The translations under genes were made by a program, and so were the position numbers. The notes below the pieces were generated by a model. That model saw only the letters and a program-made list of their open reading frames with translations. It ran no database searches and had not been told where the DNA came from. Positions 36,608-44,164 of a DNA stretch of 62,896 nt are shown here, one piece after another (positions within the stretch are counted from its first letter, which is position 1; each line of letters opens with the position of its first letter). Source of the DNA: an uncultured Actinomycetes bacterium (GTDB lineage: Bacteria; Actinomycetota; Thermoleophilia; Miltoncostaeales; Miltoncostaeaceae); NCBI GenBank assembly GCA_903943955.1, contig CAJAPZ010000175.1, positions 1 through 62,896 on the forward strand, read 5' to 3'.

Positions 36608-36793
36608 GTGTCCACCACCATCATCTTCGCATTCACGCTGGTCGGAACGATTTACGGCATGAACTTCGACAACATGCCCGAACTCCACGGGCAGTACGGC
36701 GACCTGTGGGCGCTCTTCCTGATGCTCGTTACTGCTGCGGGTCTCTCCTTCATCTTCAAACGCACGGACTGGCTCTCGTCGCATGAGCGATGA
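36608..36793 (+). CDS. CorA-type C-terminal mini-protein (GMN pore segment only)
   Basis: A 61-residue membrane protein consisting only of what is normally the C-terminus of the Mg2+/Co2+ channel CorA. It has a first helix (TIIFAFTLVGTIYG), the selectivity motif GMN in YGMNFDNMPEL, a short external loop, a second helix (LWALFLMLVTAAGLSFIF) and the terminal RTDWL that matches the KKKWL end of CorA. The large cytoplasmic funnel domain is absent: the MFS stop lies only 33 nt upstream. GTG at 36608 is in frame, and the esterase start overlaps its end by 11 nt, which argues for a kept, translated gene. Whether it forms a pore, modifies another CorA or is a relic is open. Confidence 0.7.
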   Translation: MSTTIIFAFTLVGTIYGMNFDNMPELHGQYGDLWALFLMLVTAAGLSFIFKRTDWLSSHER

Positions 36794-37655
36794 GATGCAG
36801 CGGGCCCCGGCACTGCTACCGGGGATGGTGCAGCGTTATCGCGGTGAGCCCATGCACTGCGACGAAATGCGCGTGGATGATGCGCGGGATGCCCCCGACG
36901 CCATCCGCGATGCCCACACCGTGGTGGACGAGCACATCGCCGGGGTGCACTGCACGTGGATCAATCCGGAGCACCGCGCGAACGGCCTCATCGTCTCCCT
37001 GCACGGCGGGGGATACATCGTGGGGCCCGGCGCTGCGCATTGGGGATGGGTCAGCACCCTCTGCCGCGACACCGGTCAGGCGGGATTGCTCATCAGGTAC
37101 TCGCGTGCCCCGGAGGCCACCTACCCCACGGCACTCAATGAAGTGCTCGCCGTAGTGCGCACCCTCGACGGCTCGTGGCAGCTCATCGGTGACAGCGCCG
37201 GCGGTGGGCTCGGTCTCGCCACGACATTCAGCCTGCGCGACGCTGGCGAAATGGTGCCCACGGCAATGGTGCTCAGCTCACCCTGGCTCGACATCACCAT
37301 GGCCCACCCCGAACAGGCCGCCAACGCGCACATCGACCCGATGATGGGCATCCCTGCCCTCGACCATTACGCACGGGCGTACGCCGGCGCGACAGACCGC
37401 ACGCACCCTCACCTCTCTCCTCTCTACGGCGACCCCACTGGCCTGCCGCCCATGCTCATCACCGTGGGCACCGCGGAGCTCTTCCTATTTGAGACCCGCG
37501 ACTGGAAGGCCAAGTGCGACGCGATGGGTACCTCATGCAAGGTCATCGAGGTGGACGGCGCCATTCACGACTTCGCAATCATGCTGGGCCTCATGCCCGA
37601 GGCCAGCGAGGTGCTCCCCGCGCAGACGGCGTTCCTCGCAGATCACCGGGCCTGA
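36783..37655 (+). CDS. Alpha/beta hydrolase, HSL-type carboxylesterase
   Basis: Cytoplasmic esterase/lipase of the hormone-sensitive-lipase (acetyl-hydrolase) family, 290 residues. HGGGY (74-78) supplies the oxyanion hole and GDSAGGG the nucleophile Ser138. The acid is probably Glu232 (TAELF), and the histidine is His262 in AIHDFAI. ATG at 36783 lies inside the last codons of the CorA-like mini-gene, so the two are probably co-translated. The natural substrate is unknown; adjacency to an exporter could suggest detoxification but is only suggestive. Confidence 0.9.
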   Translation: MSDEMQRAPALLPGMVQRYRGEPMHCDEMRVDDARDAPDAIRDAHTVVDEHIAGVHCTWINPEHRANGLIVSLHGGGYIVGPGAAHWGWVSTLCRDTGQAGLLIRYSRAPEATYPTALNEVLAVVRTLDGSWQLIGDSAGGGLGLATTFSLRDAGEMVPTAMVLSSPWLDITMAHPEQAANAHIDPMMGIPALDHYARAYAGATDRTHPHLSPLYGDPTGLPPMLITVGTAELFLFETRDWKAKCDAMGTSCKVIEVDGAIHDFAIMLGLMPEASEVLPAQTAFLADHRA

Positions 37656-37663
37656 ATCCCGCG

Positions 37664-38098
37664 CTACTTCAGTGCAATTACCCACGAGTCGTTCAGCGTG
37701 CATGGCGTCCCGCCCTTGGGTGCCGATGCGGGCACGCTCGGCTGCGACACCACTCCCCCGCTCCTGGTCCAGTCGAACACGTTGGGCAGTCGGTCGCCCG
37801 GCTCCTGCAGGAACAGCGATACCCCGGTGTCGGTGACGACCAGCTGGCACGTGTAGCCCGGCGCGAGGATCACCGAGGGCGCCGCGAGGTTCGCCGCGGT
37901 GCCACCCCCACCCCCGCTCTCAGCCCAGGCGGTACTCAGTCCGTTGTCAGGATGGTTAAGCGCCACAACCGCCTCCGCAACCGGCGATGCCGCACTGGCC
38001 GTAGTGCCTGAGGTCCCGGTGCTGGAGGACCCACCGCAACCGGCAACAGCCAGCAAACCGCCGGTGAGCACGAACGGAACAACAAGCAGTCGAGTCAT
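37664..38098 (-). CDS. Predicted lipoprotein of unknown function
   Basis: A 144-residue protein with a lipoprotein signal peptide (RLLVVPFVLTGGLLAVAGC, lipobox LAVAGC), a Gly/Ser/Thr-rich linker and a small C-terminal domain with two cysteines (YTCQLVV, GTPCTLND) that could form a disulfide. ATG at 38098 is preferred; a TTG four codons earlier (38110) is possible. It converges with the esterase gene (8 nt between stops) and is divergent from the frameshifted secreted gene. No family recognised. Confidence 0.75.
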   Translation of the reverse strand: MTRLLVVPFVLTGGLLAVAGCGGSSSTGTSGTTASAASPVAEAVVALNHPDNGLSTAWAESGGGGGTAANLAAPSVILAPGYTCQLVVTDTGVSLFLQEPGDRLPNVFDWTRSGGVVSQPSVPASAPKGGTPCTLNDSWVIALK

Positions 38099-38238
38099 TC
38101 GCTGACGCAATGGGAGCCTTCATGGTGGTGTGCCCGTGGCGAGATGGTATCCGGAACGATCAAATGCAACGGCTCCCATCCGGGCGGTACGACTCAGCAC
38201 TGTCGCATCAGTCCCCGTCGCCCCTCAAAGGCCACCCT

Positions 38239-38983
38239 TTGCCCCGAACCCCGGCCTCTTACATAACGTCGCTGGCCTTCGGCTTGCTCGCCGTCGCGGC
38301 GGCCACTGCCGGGGCGACACCAATCACGCAGTGCGACTCGGTTGCGCCTACGCTCGGAACACATTGGACGGCAACCGTGATCTGCCAACGCGCCGACTCC
38401 GGCCAAAGAGCGGACACGATCACGGTGCCCGCCGGAACCGTCAGGATCGACGTCACCGTGCGCGGTGGGGGCGGCAAGCAACATCACGCCCAGCAATCAG
38501 TCGGTCTACATCAACAAAACGAAGTACCAGGTCGGCACGGGGCTCTGTCCCATCGTCACGGGCATGACGGTCTACAACAAGAGCCTTCAGGGCACGGGGA
38601 CGACCCCGAAGGGTGCCTCCACCATCTGGTCGAGCTTCGGAAGCCCGCCCTCGCTCCCGCAGTACAACGGCACGAGCTGGTCTGTGGCCGCTCCGCAGGG
38701 CGGATTGGTCACTGAGGGTGTGTCGCCCAACGCGGGGATGGCCAACTTCTGGGGATTCCCCTGTGCGGTGACCACACCCGTAACCATCGACGGAACCAAA
38801 TACCCGATGGCGATGTGTGCCGGCCCGCTCATGGAGAACATCGACAACCGTCCGGTTGCCCCGGGTTCGTCTATCTACACCGACAACCCCTCGGCCACGA
38901 TTCCGGTCGGCTTCGGTAAGCCTCTCACCGGCTCGCTCGCTGGGATGGACTCCTTCTTCATGAACCCGTTCCCAACGTCCTAA
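38239..38983 (+). pseudogene. Secreted protein gene interrupted by a frameshift at a G5 tract
   Basis: Two overlapping frames make one sensible product. From TTG at 38239 (AAAGG upstream) the first frame gives a signal peptide (SYITSLAFGLLAVAAATAGA) and a short mature part ending in RIDVTVRGGGG. The second frame takes over near 38467 with AASNITPSNQSVYINKTKYQ and runs to TAA at 38983. Removing one G of the G5 run (38467-38471) joins them into about 247 residues. It could be a real mutation, phase variation or a sequencing error. The mature protein has no recognised family. A perfect 18-bp hairpin follows the stop. Confidence 0.6.
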
Positions 38984-38989
38984 CCCGTT

Positions 38990-39033
38990 GAACCACGACC
39001 CCGGCGCTGTTGGCGGCGCCGGGGTCGTGGTTC
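38990..39033. terminator. Perfect 18-bp hairpin after the frameshifted gene
   Basis: GAACCACGACCCCGGCGC (38990-39007) pairs exactly with GCGCCGGGGTCGTGGTTC (39016-39033) around an 8-nt loop. It lies 6 nt after the TAA. There is no T-run, but the length and position fit a terminator or a transcript-end stabiliser. Confidence 0.7.
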
Positions 39034-39382
39034 GTATTCGGCGTCCTGCCTCAGCGGCGGGTCCGCAGACGTCATTATCTTGGCCCTCGCCGGCTGCGCA
39101 GTGACGCCCGTCTTCCCAAGGACCTTTGTGGTGATGGTCCATTTGCCCTTCGACCGGCGGATGGTGCGCCCTTAGGTGCGCGTGGCCTTTGCGCAGGTGG
39201 CGTATGTCTTCTGCCCACACCATCTCGCAGCGGAAGATGCCGTCAGCGCCCGTCAGCGTGCGAAGCTCGATATTTACGGCGACGAGCTGTTCTGCGTCAT
39301 GCGCCCCGCCGCCTCGTGGGATCGGGCACCGGCCACACGTCAGCCGTGTTCACAACGGGTGTCAGTAGGACACACCGGGGGC
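39034..39382. other. Non-coding gap with possible decayed minus-strand coding sequence
   Basis: About 350 nt with no intact gene. On the minus strand one frame reads CGQKTYATCAKATRT, a stop, then GRTIRRSKGKWTITTKVLG, which resembles the repetitive ends of secreted actinobacterial proteins, but it has stops and no start. I see no promoter or RNA here. Confidence 0.35.
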
Positions 39383-41293
39383 CTACCCCAGGTTGAGGCT
39401 CGCAGAGCGAATCATGAGGTTGTTCATGACCGCGTACCAGATCTCATTGAGCGCGAGCCTGGCGCCTGATTCCTCGCGGGGGGTTCCTCGGAGCGCCCGA
39501 TAGATGCCGGTCGACCACTCTCGCTGCCACACCGGGTAGCTCATGTTTTCTCCATTCCACTGCAGGAACGCCGTCCACTCGGCGATGGTTTGCTCGCCTC
39601 CCTCCACCGCGTTACGCAGGAGTTCGCGCTCGTATGCGCTCTGCGCATCCTTGTCGAAGCCGGCATCGGTGATGGTGGAGTCAGAGAAGCCGTAGGCGTC
39701 ACCGCTCGCCAACGTGGTGCCAAGGACGTAATACGTGGTGGCGTAGGCCGATTGCTGGATGGCCTCCTGCAGCGAGCCGGCCTCGGCCTTGGCGCCCTCG
39801 ACCTCATCGCGAAGGGCGGCGAGGACCTCGTAGGAGCCGGTGCCCCCTCCCGCCGTGCCGGGCGCTTTGGACAGGGCCTCGTAGAGCACCCGGTTGGCAC
39901 CGCCCGCGCGCGCCAGGAACGTGGAGTAGCCGGACATGAAGGCGGTGGCCTGCTCCTCGGGGACAGCCGTCCGTGAACTCGCCGCGCGCACGACCGCGAT
40001 AGCGTCAGGGCCCAGGTGTTCGAGCGCCAGGCGCTCGCCCTCGACGTCCCTGGCGATGTCCGCGAGCTGGGCGATCTGCTTGGCCTTGCCGACACCCACC
40101 ACCGGCTGCTTCAGCGCGGTGCCCGCTGCCTGCAGTACGGCCTGGGCATACACCACCCAACCCATTGCCGACGGCAGGGTGAGCCACTGCTCCACCCGGA
40201 GGCCGGCGGGGTTGGACTGCTGCTGGAACTGCGTGTTGGCCCGCGCAAGCAGGCTGGCGACGTCGCCAGCCAACGCCGTTCGTGCCGCGGCGACGCCCTC
40301 CTCGCGGGCAAGCGTGGTGACGCGAGCCCCCCCGCTGGCGCCGCCGATGCGGTAAAGGGCCTCCACTGCCCAGCCATAGGCCTCTCCCGCCCTGCCCGCG
40401 GCCATGGCTGAACGGGCGCTCCCAAGGTCGGCGGCGATTCCCGCGCGGGCGCGCTGCGGGATGAGGCTGCGATTGCGGACAAACGAGGCCTGCGCCGCCG
40501 CCAGGGTGCGACGGGTGGTGGCCACCGCAACCGTTCGGGCCTCGGGCGACAGGCTGGCCGGGCGCGCCGCAGGCGGCGCGATGGTCTCGCCCGTGAAATC
40601 CCGATACGCCTCGTTGATGTCGTGCACCGTGCGCACCGTCAGGCCGAGGGTACGACCGAGGGCGATGACGTCCACGACCTTCCCGGATGCCGAATCAACC
40701 GACATTCGGTTCCCCACCGGGATGAGGACGAGCGTAAACCCGTCCTTGGCTGCCGCGGCCACCTTCGCGGGCACGAGGCCCACGCGACCGATGGTGCCGT
40801 CGGGGAGGATGGTGCCCGTCATCACCACCTTCGGTCGCACGGTGTCACCGCGGATGGCGGCAATCGTGCCCAGGGTCAGGGCCGCACCACCCGAGGGGCC
40901 ATCAATGGGCCCAGTGATGTCATATCCCAGCGTGAGGGTGGCGGGGTCTGCGCCCGTGTAGAGGGTTGCAAGCGTGGCCGCGCTCGCCGTAGCGGCCAGC
41001 CACTGCGCGCCGGCGCCCTTGGTCGTGATGTCGCCGAGGTTGACTTCAAACGTGGGCTCTCCGGAGGTCTCGGCGAGAATCACCGCAGGCTCGATGCCCG
41101 CGCTGACCTTCCCGAACTCACCGGATGCAGCCCAGAGCACCGGGAATGTGATCTTGGTCCGGGGAATCTGCCACCAGGCTCCGGCCTGCTGCGCCTGCTC
41201 GCAGCCGGACGCCATAAGCACGGTTGCACCGATGGCAACCGCCCACGACGCGACGAAGAGCCGCCAGCGGGCGGGCGGGGAGTAGCGACTCAT
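39383..41293 (-). CDS. Lipid-anchored Lon-type (S16) serine protease
   Basis: A 636-residue extracytoplasmic protein. The N-terminus is a lipoprotein signal (RLFVASWAVAIGATVLMASGC, Cys31). Residues about 45-200 are a Lon proteolytic domain of the COG1750 type. The nucleophile Ser134 lies in GPIDGPSGGAALTLG, VVMTGTILPDGTIGRVG is the family strand pair, and the general base Lys177 lies in VPAKVAAAAKDG. No AAA+ ATPase domain is present. The remaining 430 residues are mostly helical, alanine-rich and unrecognised. ATG at 41293 is the best start; the open frame upstream lacks signal-peptide character. It stands alone, with decayed sequence on both sides. Confidence 0.82.
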   Translation of the reverse strand: MSRYSPPARWRLFVASWAVAIGATVLMASGCEQAQQAGAWWQIPRTKITFPVLWAASGEFGKVSAGIEPAVILAETSGEPTFEVNLGDITTKGAGAQWLAATASAATLATLYTGADPATLTLGYDITGPIDGPSGGAALTLGTIAAIRGDTVRPKVVMTGTILPDGTIGRVGLVPAKVAAAAKDGFTLVLIPVGNRMSVDSASGKVVDVIALGRTLGLTVRTVHDINEAYRDFTGETIAPPAARPASLSPEARTVAVATTRRTLAAAQASFVRNRSLIPQRARAGIAADLGSARSAMAAGRAGEAYGWAVEALYRIGGASGGARVTTLAREEGVAAARTALAGDVASLLARANTQFQQQSNPAGLRVEQWLTLPSAMGWVVYAQAVLQAAGTALKQPVVGVGKAKQIAQLADIARDVEGERLALEHLGPDAIAVVRAASSRTAVPEEQATAFMSGYSTFLARAGGANRVLYEALSKAPGTAGGGTGSYEVLAALRDEVEGAKAEAGSLQEAIQQSAYATTYYVLGTTLASGDAYGFSDSTITDAGFDKDAQSAYERELLRNAVEGGEQTIAEWTAFLQWNGENMSYPVWQREWSTGIYRALRGTPREESGARLALNEIWYAVMNNLMIRSASLNLG

Positions 41294-41469
41294 GGCCCAC
41301 ATTCTAGTGGCGGCCTTCGGTGTGTCCGTGTGGGGCGCAGATGTAGTGACTTCGGCCTGCACACCGCATTCGTCCCCGTGTGGGTGCGAGGAGGTGAGGG
41401 ACGGGGACCATACCCCGCGCCCGGACGTAAGGTTGCGGCGTGCCCCGCCCGAGCCAGTCCATGCATTCC
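41294..41469. other. Intergenic sequence upstream of the Lon-type lipoprotein gene
   Basis: About 175 nt containing the presumed promoter of the Lon-type gene and the out-of-register tail of the pentapeptide remnant. No clear -10/-35 pair or hairpin was found. Confidence 0.4.
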
Positions 41470-41619
41470 CGCGCCGTTACGGCAGGAGGTGTTGGAGAAG
41501 ACCGCGCCGCTGAGGCTCGCGCTGGCAGGCCACGCGTCGCCGAGGCTCACGCTGGTGAGGTTCGCCTGGGAGAGGCCCGCGTTGTTGAGGCTCGCGCTGG
41601 AGAGGACCGCACCGCCGGC
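41470..41619 (-). pseudogene. Pentapeptide-repeat protein remnant
   Basis: In one minus-strand frame the codons read AVLSS-ASLNN-AGLSQ-ANLTS-VSLGD-AWPAS-ASLSG-AVFSN-TSCRN, eight to nine consecutive A(N/S)LxX-type pentapeptides. The end TSCRNGA resembles the TTCPDGT cap of many actinobacterial pentapeptide proteins. A TGA lies immediately upstream (41620-41622), with no usable start before the repeats, and the downstream frame becomes Pro/Arg-rich. It is therefore a truncated relic, not a functional gene. Confidence 0.65.
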
Positions 41620-41734
41620 TCATCGCCCGTGAGGCCCGCTCATCCCCCCATTGGTGCCTGCACCATGCGGGAACTCATGGGAGCGGCCCGTGGCGGATTG
41701 GCTGCTCATCATCACCGCCGCGCCGACTTGGGTG

Positions 41735-41769
41735 AAAACGCCGAAAGGCCCGTCGGAACGGACCTTTCG
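41735..41769 (-). terminator. Intrinsic terminator of tRNA-Ala
   Basis: On the minus strand CGAAAGGTCCGT and ACGGGCCTTTCG pair over 12 positions (one T-G wobble) around a TCCG tetraloop (41742-41769), followed by GCGTTTT. This is a textbook rho-independent terminator 7 nt beyond the tRNA 3' end. Confidence 0.85.
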
Positions 41770-41776
41770 TATGAAG

Positions 41777-41849
41777 TGGAGGATGACGGGATCGAACCGA
41801 CGACCTCTACGCTGCCAGCGTAGCGCTCTCCCAGCTGAGCTAATCCCCC
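41777..41849 (-). tRNA. tRNA-Ala (anticodon GGC)
   Basis: A 73-nt cloverleaf: acceptor GGGGGAT/ATCCTCC (one G-T), D arm GCTC..GAGC, anticodon stem CTACG/CGTAG with loop CTGGCAG (anticodon GGC, alanine), and T loop TTCGATC. The T stem GTCGG/CCGTC has one T-T mismatch. CCA is not encoded. It lies between rsfS and the accessory block and has its own -10-like box and terminator. Confidence 0.93.
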
Positions 41850-41862
41850 GGGAACGCGTCGA

Positions 41863-41868
41863 AGTATA
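41863..41868 (-). promoter_or_regulatory. -10 box (TATACT) of tRNA-Ala
   Basis: TATACT on the minus strand ends 13 nt before the tRNA 5' end. The -35 region is GC-rich and not recognisable. The hexamer is identical to the one before the deoC-like operon. Confidence 0.6.
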
Positions 41869-41881
41869 GACGGCTCGCGGG

Positions 41882-42223
41882 CTAGGCGGGAGTGCTCTCG
41901 AACCGCTCTGTTGGCGCCTCCCGCCACAGGCGATCAAGGCGGTAGAAGTCGCGGGCTTCCGGCGTGAACACGTGCACGACCACGTCGAGTGCGTCCACCA
42001 GGATCCAGTCAGCCTCTTTTTCGCCTTCGACGCGGCGGATCTCGACGCCGTGCTCCTTTTTGAGCACTCCGCGGATCTCGGCGGCGATGGCCTTGGTCTG
42101 ACGCGGGGTGCGCCCGGTGCAGATCACCAGGTAGTCGGTGTAGTCCACGATGCCGCGCATGTCGAGGATCACAATGTCCTCCGCCTTCTTGGCGTCGGCG
42201 AGCTCTGCGGCGATACGGGCAAT
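41882..42223 (-). CDS. rsfS: Ribosomal silencing factor RsfS, start codon unclear
   Basis: Binds L14 and blocks subunit joining under starvation. The core DMRGIVDYTDYLVICTG, QTKAIAAEI and EGEKEADWILVDALDVVVHVF is typical. The first ordinary start, GTG at 42172, would cut off the conserved first helix. In-frame codons upstream read EEIARIAAELADAKKAEDI, which aligns with the normal RsfS N-terminus, back to a TGA at 42248-42250. No ATG, GTG, TTG or CTG lies in that stretch. I provisionally use ATT at 42223 (113 residues), but the true start is unresolved. A GGAGA sits at about 42244-42248. It follows nadD, as is usual. Confidence 0.88.
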   Translation of the reverse strand: MARIAAELADAKKAEDIVILDMRGIVDYTDYLVICTGRTPRQTKAIAAEIRGVLKKEHGVEIRRVEGEKEADWILVDALDVVVHVFTPEARDFYRLDRLWREAPTERFESTPA

Positions 42224-42297
42224 TTCCTCGGTATTCGAGGGGTCTCCTCAATCGGAACGACGAATCCCTGCGAGGCTAGTCGGGGTGCGGCCCCCCA

Positions 42298-42885
42298 TCA
42301 AGACGCCGGGGCAGACTCCAGCAAATCCGCAACCGCCGCCGGCACCAGATGACGGATCGAATCGCCCTGCGCCAGGTACTCGCGAACCAGAGTGGACGAC
42401 ACCGGCACCTCGGGCATCTCCACCAGATCGACGCGGCCAACGGCGATGCCGCGGGCGACGTCACCCGCCGCGCTCGCATCGGCACCGGGACGCATGGCCA
42501 CCGCGATGCGGGCCAGCGCCACGATGTCCTCGGGCCGGCGCCAGGATGCGAAGCCAGCCAGTTGGTCGACCCCCATCACAAACCACAGATCCGCTCCCGG
42601 ATACTGCGCTGCGATCTCCTCGAGCGTCTCGGCGGTGAATGTGGGGCCATCGCGATCGAGTTCGAGGTCGCTGGCCTCGAGAAGCGGATCATCGGCCACG
42701 GCGGCCTCCACGAGCGCCAACCTGCGCACGGCCGACATCGTTGCTCCATCAGGCTTGTGCGGGGGCGCCCCGGCCACAACCAGAAGCACGCGATCGAGGT
42801 GCAGTTGGCGGGCAGCCTCCTTGGCAAGCGCGATGTGGCCATTGTGCAGCGGATCGAAACTGCCGCCCAGCATGCCGATTCTCAT
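42298..42885 (-). CDS. nadD: Nicotinate-nucleotide adenylyltransferase
   Basis: Adenylates nicotinic acid mononucleotide in NAD synthesis. It has 195 residues with the nucleotidyltransferase motif GGSFDPLHNGHIALA, VAGAPPHKPDG, LWFVMGVDQLAGFASWRRPEDI and the C-terminal ISSTxxR-type VSSTLVREYLAQG. ATG at 42885 follows proA by 4 nt. It is part of proB-proA-nadD-rsfS, a fixed actinobacterial order. Confidence 0.96.
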   Translation of the reverse strand: MRIGMLGGSFDPLHNGHIALAKEAARQLHLDRVLLVVAGAPPHKPDGATMSAVRRLALVEAAVADDPLLEASDLELDRDGPTFTAETLEEIAAQYPGADLWFVMGVDQLAGFASWRRPEDIVALARIAVAMRPGADASAAGDVARGIAVGRVDLVEMPEVPVSSTLVREYLAQGDSIRHLVPAAVADLLESAPAS

Positions 42886-42889
42886 CGGG

Positions 42890-44152
42890 TCAGCGGATCT
42901 GACCGGTACCGGTGATGAGGTACTTCACCGTGGTCAGGTGAGACAGGCCGATGGGCCCGCGGGCGTGCAGTTTCTGCGTTGAGATTCCGATTTCTGCGCC
43001 CATCCCGAACTCGCCACCATCAGTAAACCGGGTGGACGCGTTGACGTACACGCATGCCGCGTCCACGCCCAGCTGAAATGCCTGCGCGGCTTCAAGCGAT
43101 GCAGTGATGATCGATTCGCTGTGCCCCGACCCGAACCGGTTGATGTGGTCAATGGCCTCGTCCACCGAGCCAACCACGCCGACCGAAAGGATGAGCGACA
43201 GGAACTCACGGGCGAAGTCGTCATCGGTGGCGGCAGGCAGGTCAGCCGCAGAAGGTCCGATGGCTGCCCGGGCCTCGTCGGACACACGCAGTTCCACACC
43301 CTGGGCGATGAGCGCCTCGGCGGCGCGTGGCAGGAACTCTGCGGCCACGTCGCGGTGCACCAGCAGCGACTCGGCCGCGTTGCACACACCCGGCCGCTGG
43401 CACTTGGCATTTACGATGATCGCGAGGGCATCGTTCAGATCGGCTGACGAATCGACGTACACGTGGCAATTGCCCGATGCGGCGTAGATGACCGGCACCC
43501 GGGCGTGCTCGATGAGATAGGCCTTGAGATCTTCGCCTCCGCGTGGAATGACCAGATCAACCTGACCCTCGGCGCGGATCATCTCGAGCATCTCATCGCG
43601 ATCGGTACCCAGCATCGTGATGGCACCATCGGGTACACCCGCACCCGCAAGCGCGGCCATCACCACATCACCGAGGATGCGGTTGGAGCGCGCGGCGATG
43701 CTGCTGCCACGAAGCACGATCGCATTGCCGCTCTTCAGGGCCAGCGCCGCGGCATCGGTCGTGACGTTGGGCCGGCCCTCATAAATGACCCCGATCACCC
43801 CCAGCGGCACACGCGTCTCGAGGATCTCGAGCCCGTTGGTCACCCGCCACCCCGCATCCACGATGCCAACGGGATCAGGCAGCGCAGCAACTGCGCGAAT
43901 GCCCTGTGCCATGGCATCCAGCCGGGAGTCGTCGAGCAGCAGGCGGTCCACCATCGCGGTGGGCGCTTTGGCGCGCCGGGCGGCCTGCACATCCTCGGCA
44001 TTCTCGGCCATGATGTCGGCCGATCGCGAGGTAAGGGCGCGGGCGATGGCCTCCAGTGCGTCCACCTTGTCGCCGGGGCTCATCACGGCCAGTGTGCGAC
44101 TGGCCGACCGTGCGGCCGCGAGGCGATCGTTCAATGAGGTCGTGGCGCTCAT
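42890..44152 (-). CDS. proA: Glutamate-5-semialdehyde dehydrogenase
   Basis: NADPH-dependent second step of proline synthesis. It has 420 residues of the aldehyde dehydrogenase superfamily with VPLGVIGVIYEGRPNVT, ALKSGNAIVLRGSS, the catalytic cysteine in AKCQRPGVCNAAE, and the ending TRFTDGGEFGMGAEIGISTQKLHARGP. It lies 12 nt after proB, with which it forms the usual pathway pair. Confidence 0.96.
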   Translation of the reverse strand: MSATTSLNDRLAAARSASRTLAVMSPGDKVDALEAIARALTSRSADIMAENAEDVQAARRAKAPTAMVDRLLLDDSRLDAMAQGIRAVAALPDPVGIVDAGWRVTNGLEILETRVPLGVIGVIYEGRPNVTTDAAALALKSGNAIVLRGSSIAARSNRILGDVVMAALAGAGVPDGAITMLGTDRDEMLEMIRAEGQVDLVIPRGGEDLKAYLIEHARVPVIYAASGNCHVYVDSSADLNDALAIIVNAKCQRPGVCNAAESLLVHRDVAAEFLPRAAEALIAQGVELRVSDEARAAIGPSAADLPAATDDDFAREFLSLILSVGVVGSVDEAIDHINRFGSGHSESIITASLEAAQAFQLGVDAACVYVNASTRFTDGGEFGMGAEIGISTQKLHARGPIGLSHLTTVKYLITGTGQIR

Positions 44153-44164
44153 CAGACGGTCACG

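Noticed and set aside
38465-38983. Independent 172-residue gene starting at GTG 38465
   Set aside because: It would be a secreted-looking domain without a signal peptide or ribosome-binding site; joining it to the upstream signal-peptide frame explains both parts better.
38453-39223. Minus-strand open frame of 256 codons opposite the frameshifted secreted gene
   Set aside because: Runs through the 18-bp terminator hairpin; composition is Arg/Gly/His-rich and no motif is present.
33150-41860. Integrated island with attachment repeats at tRNA-Ala
   Set aside because: No copy of the tRNA 3' end was seen near leuS and there is no integrase or transposase, so gain by site-specific integration is unsupported.
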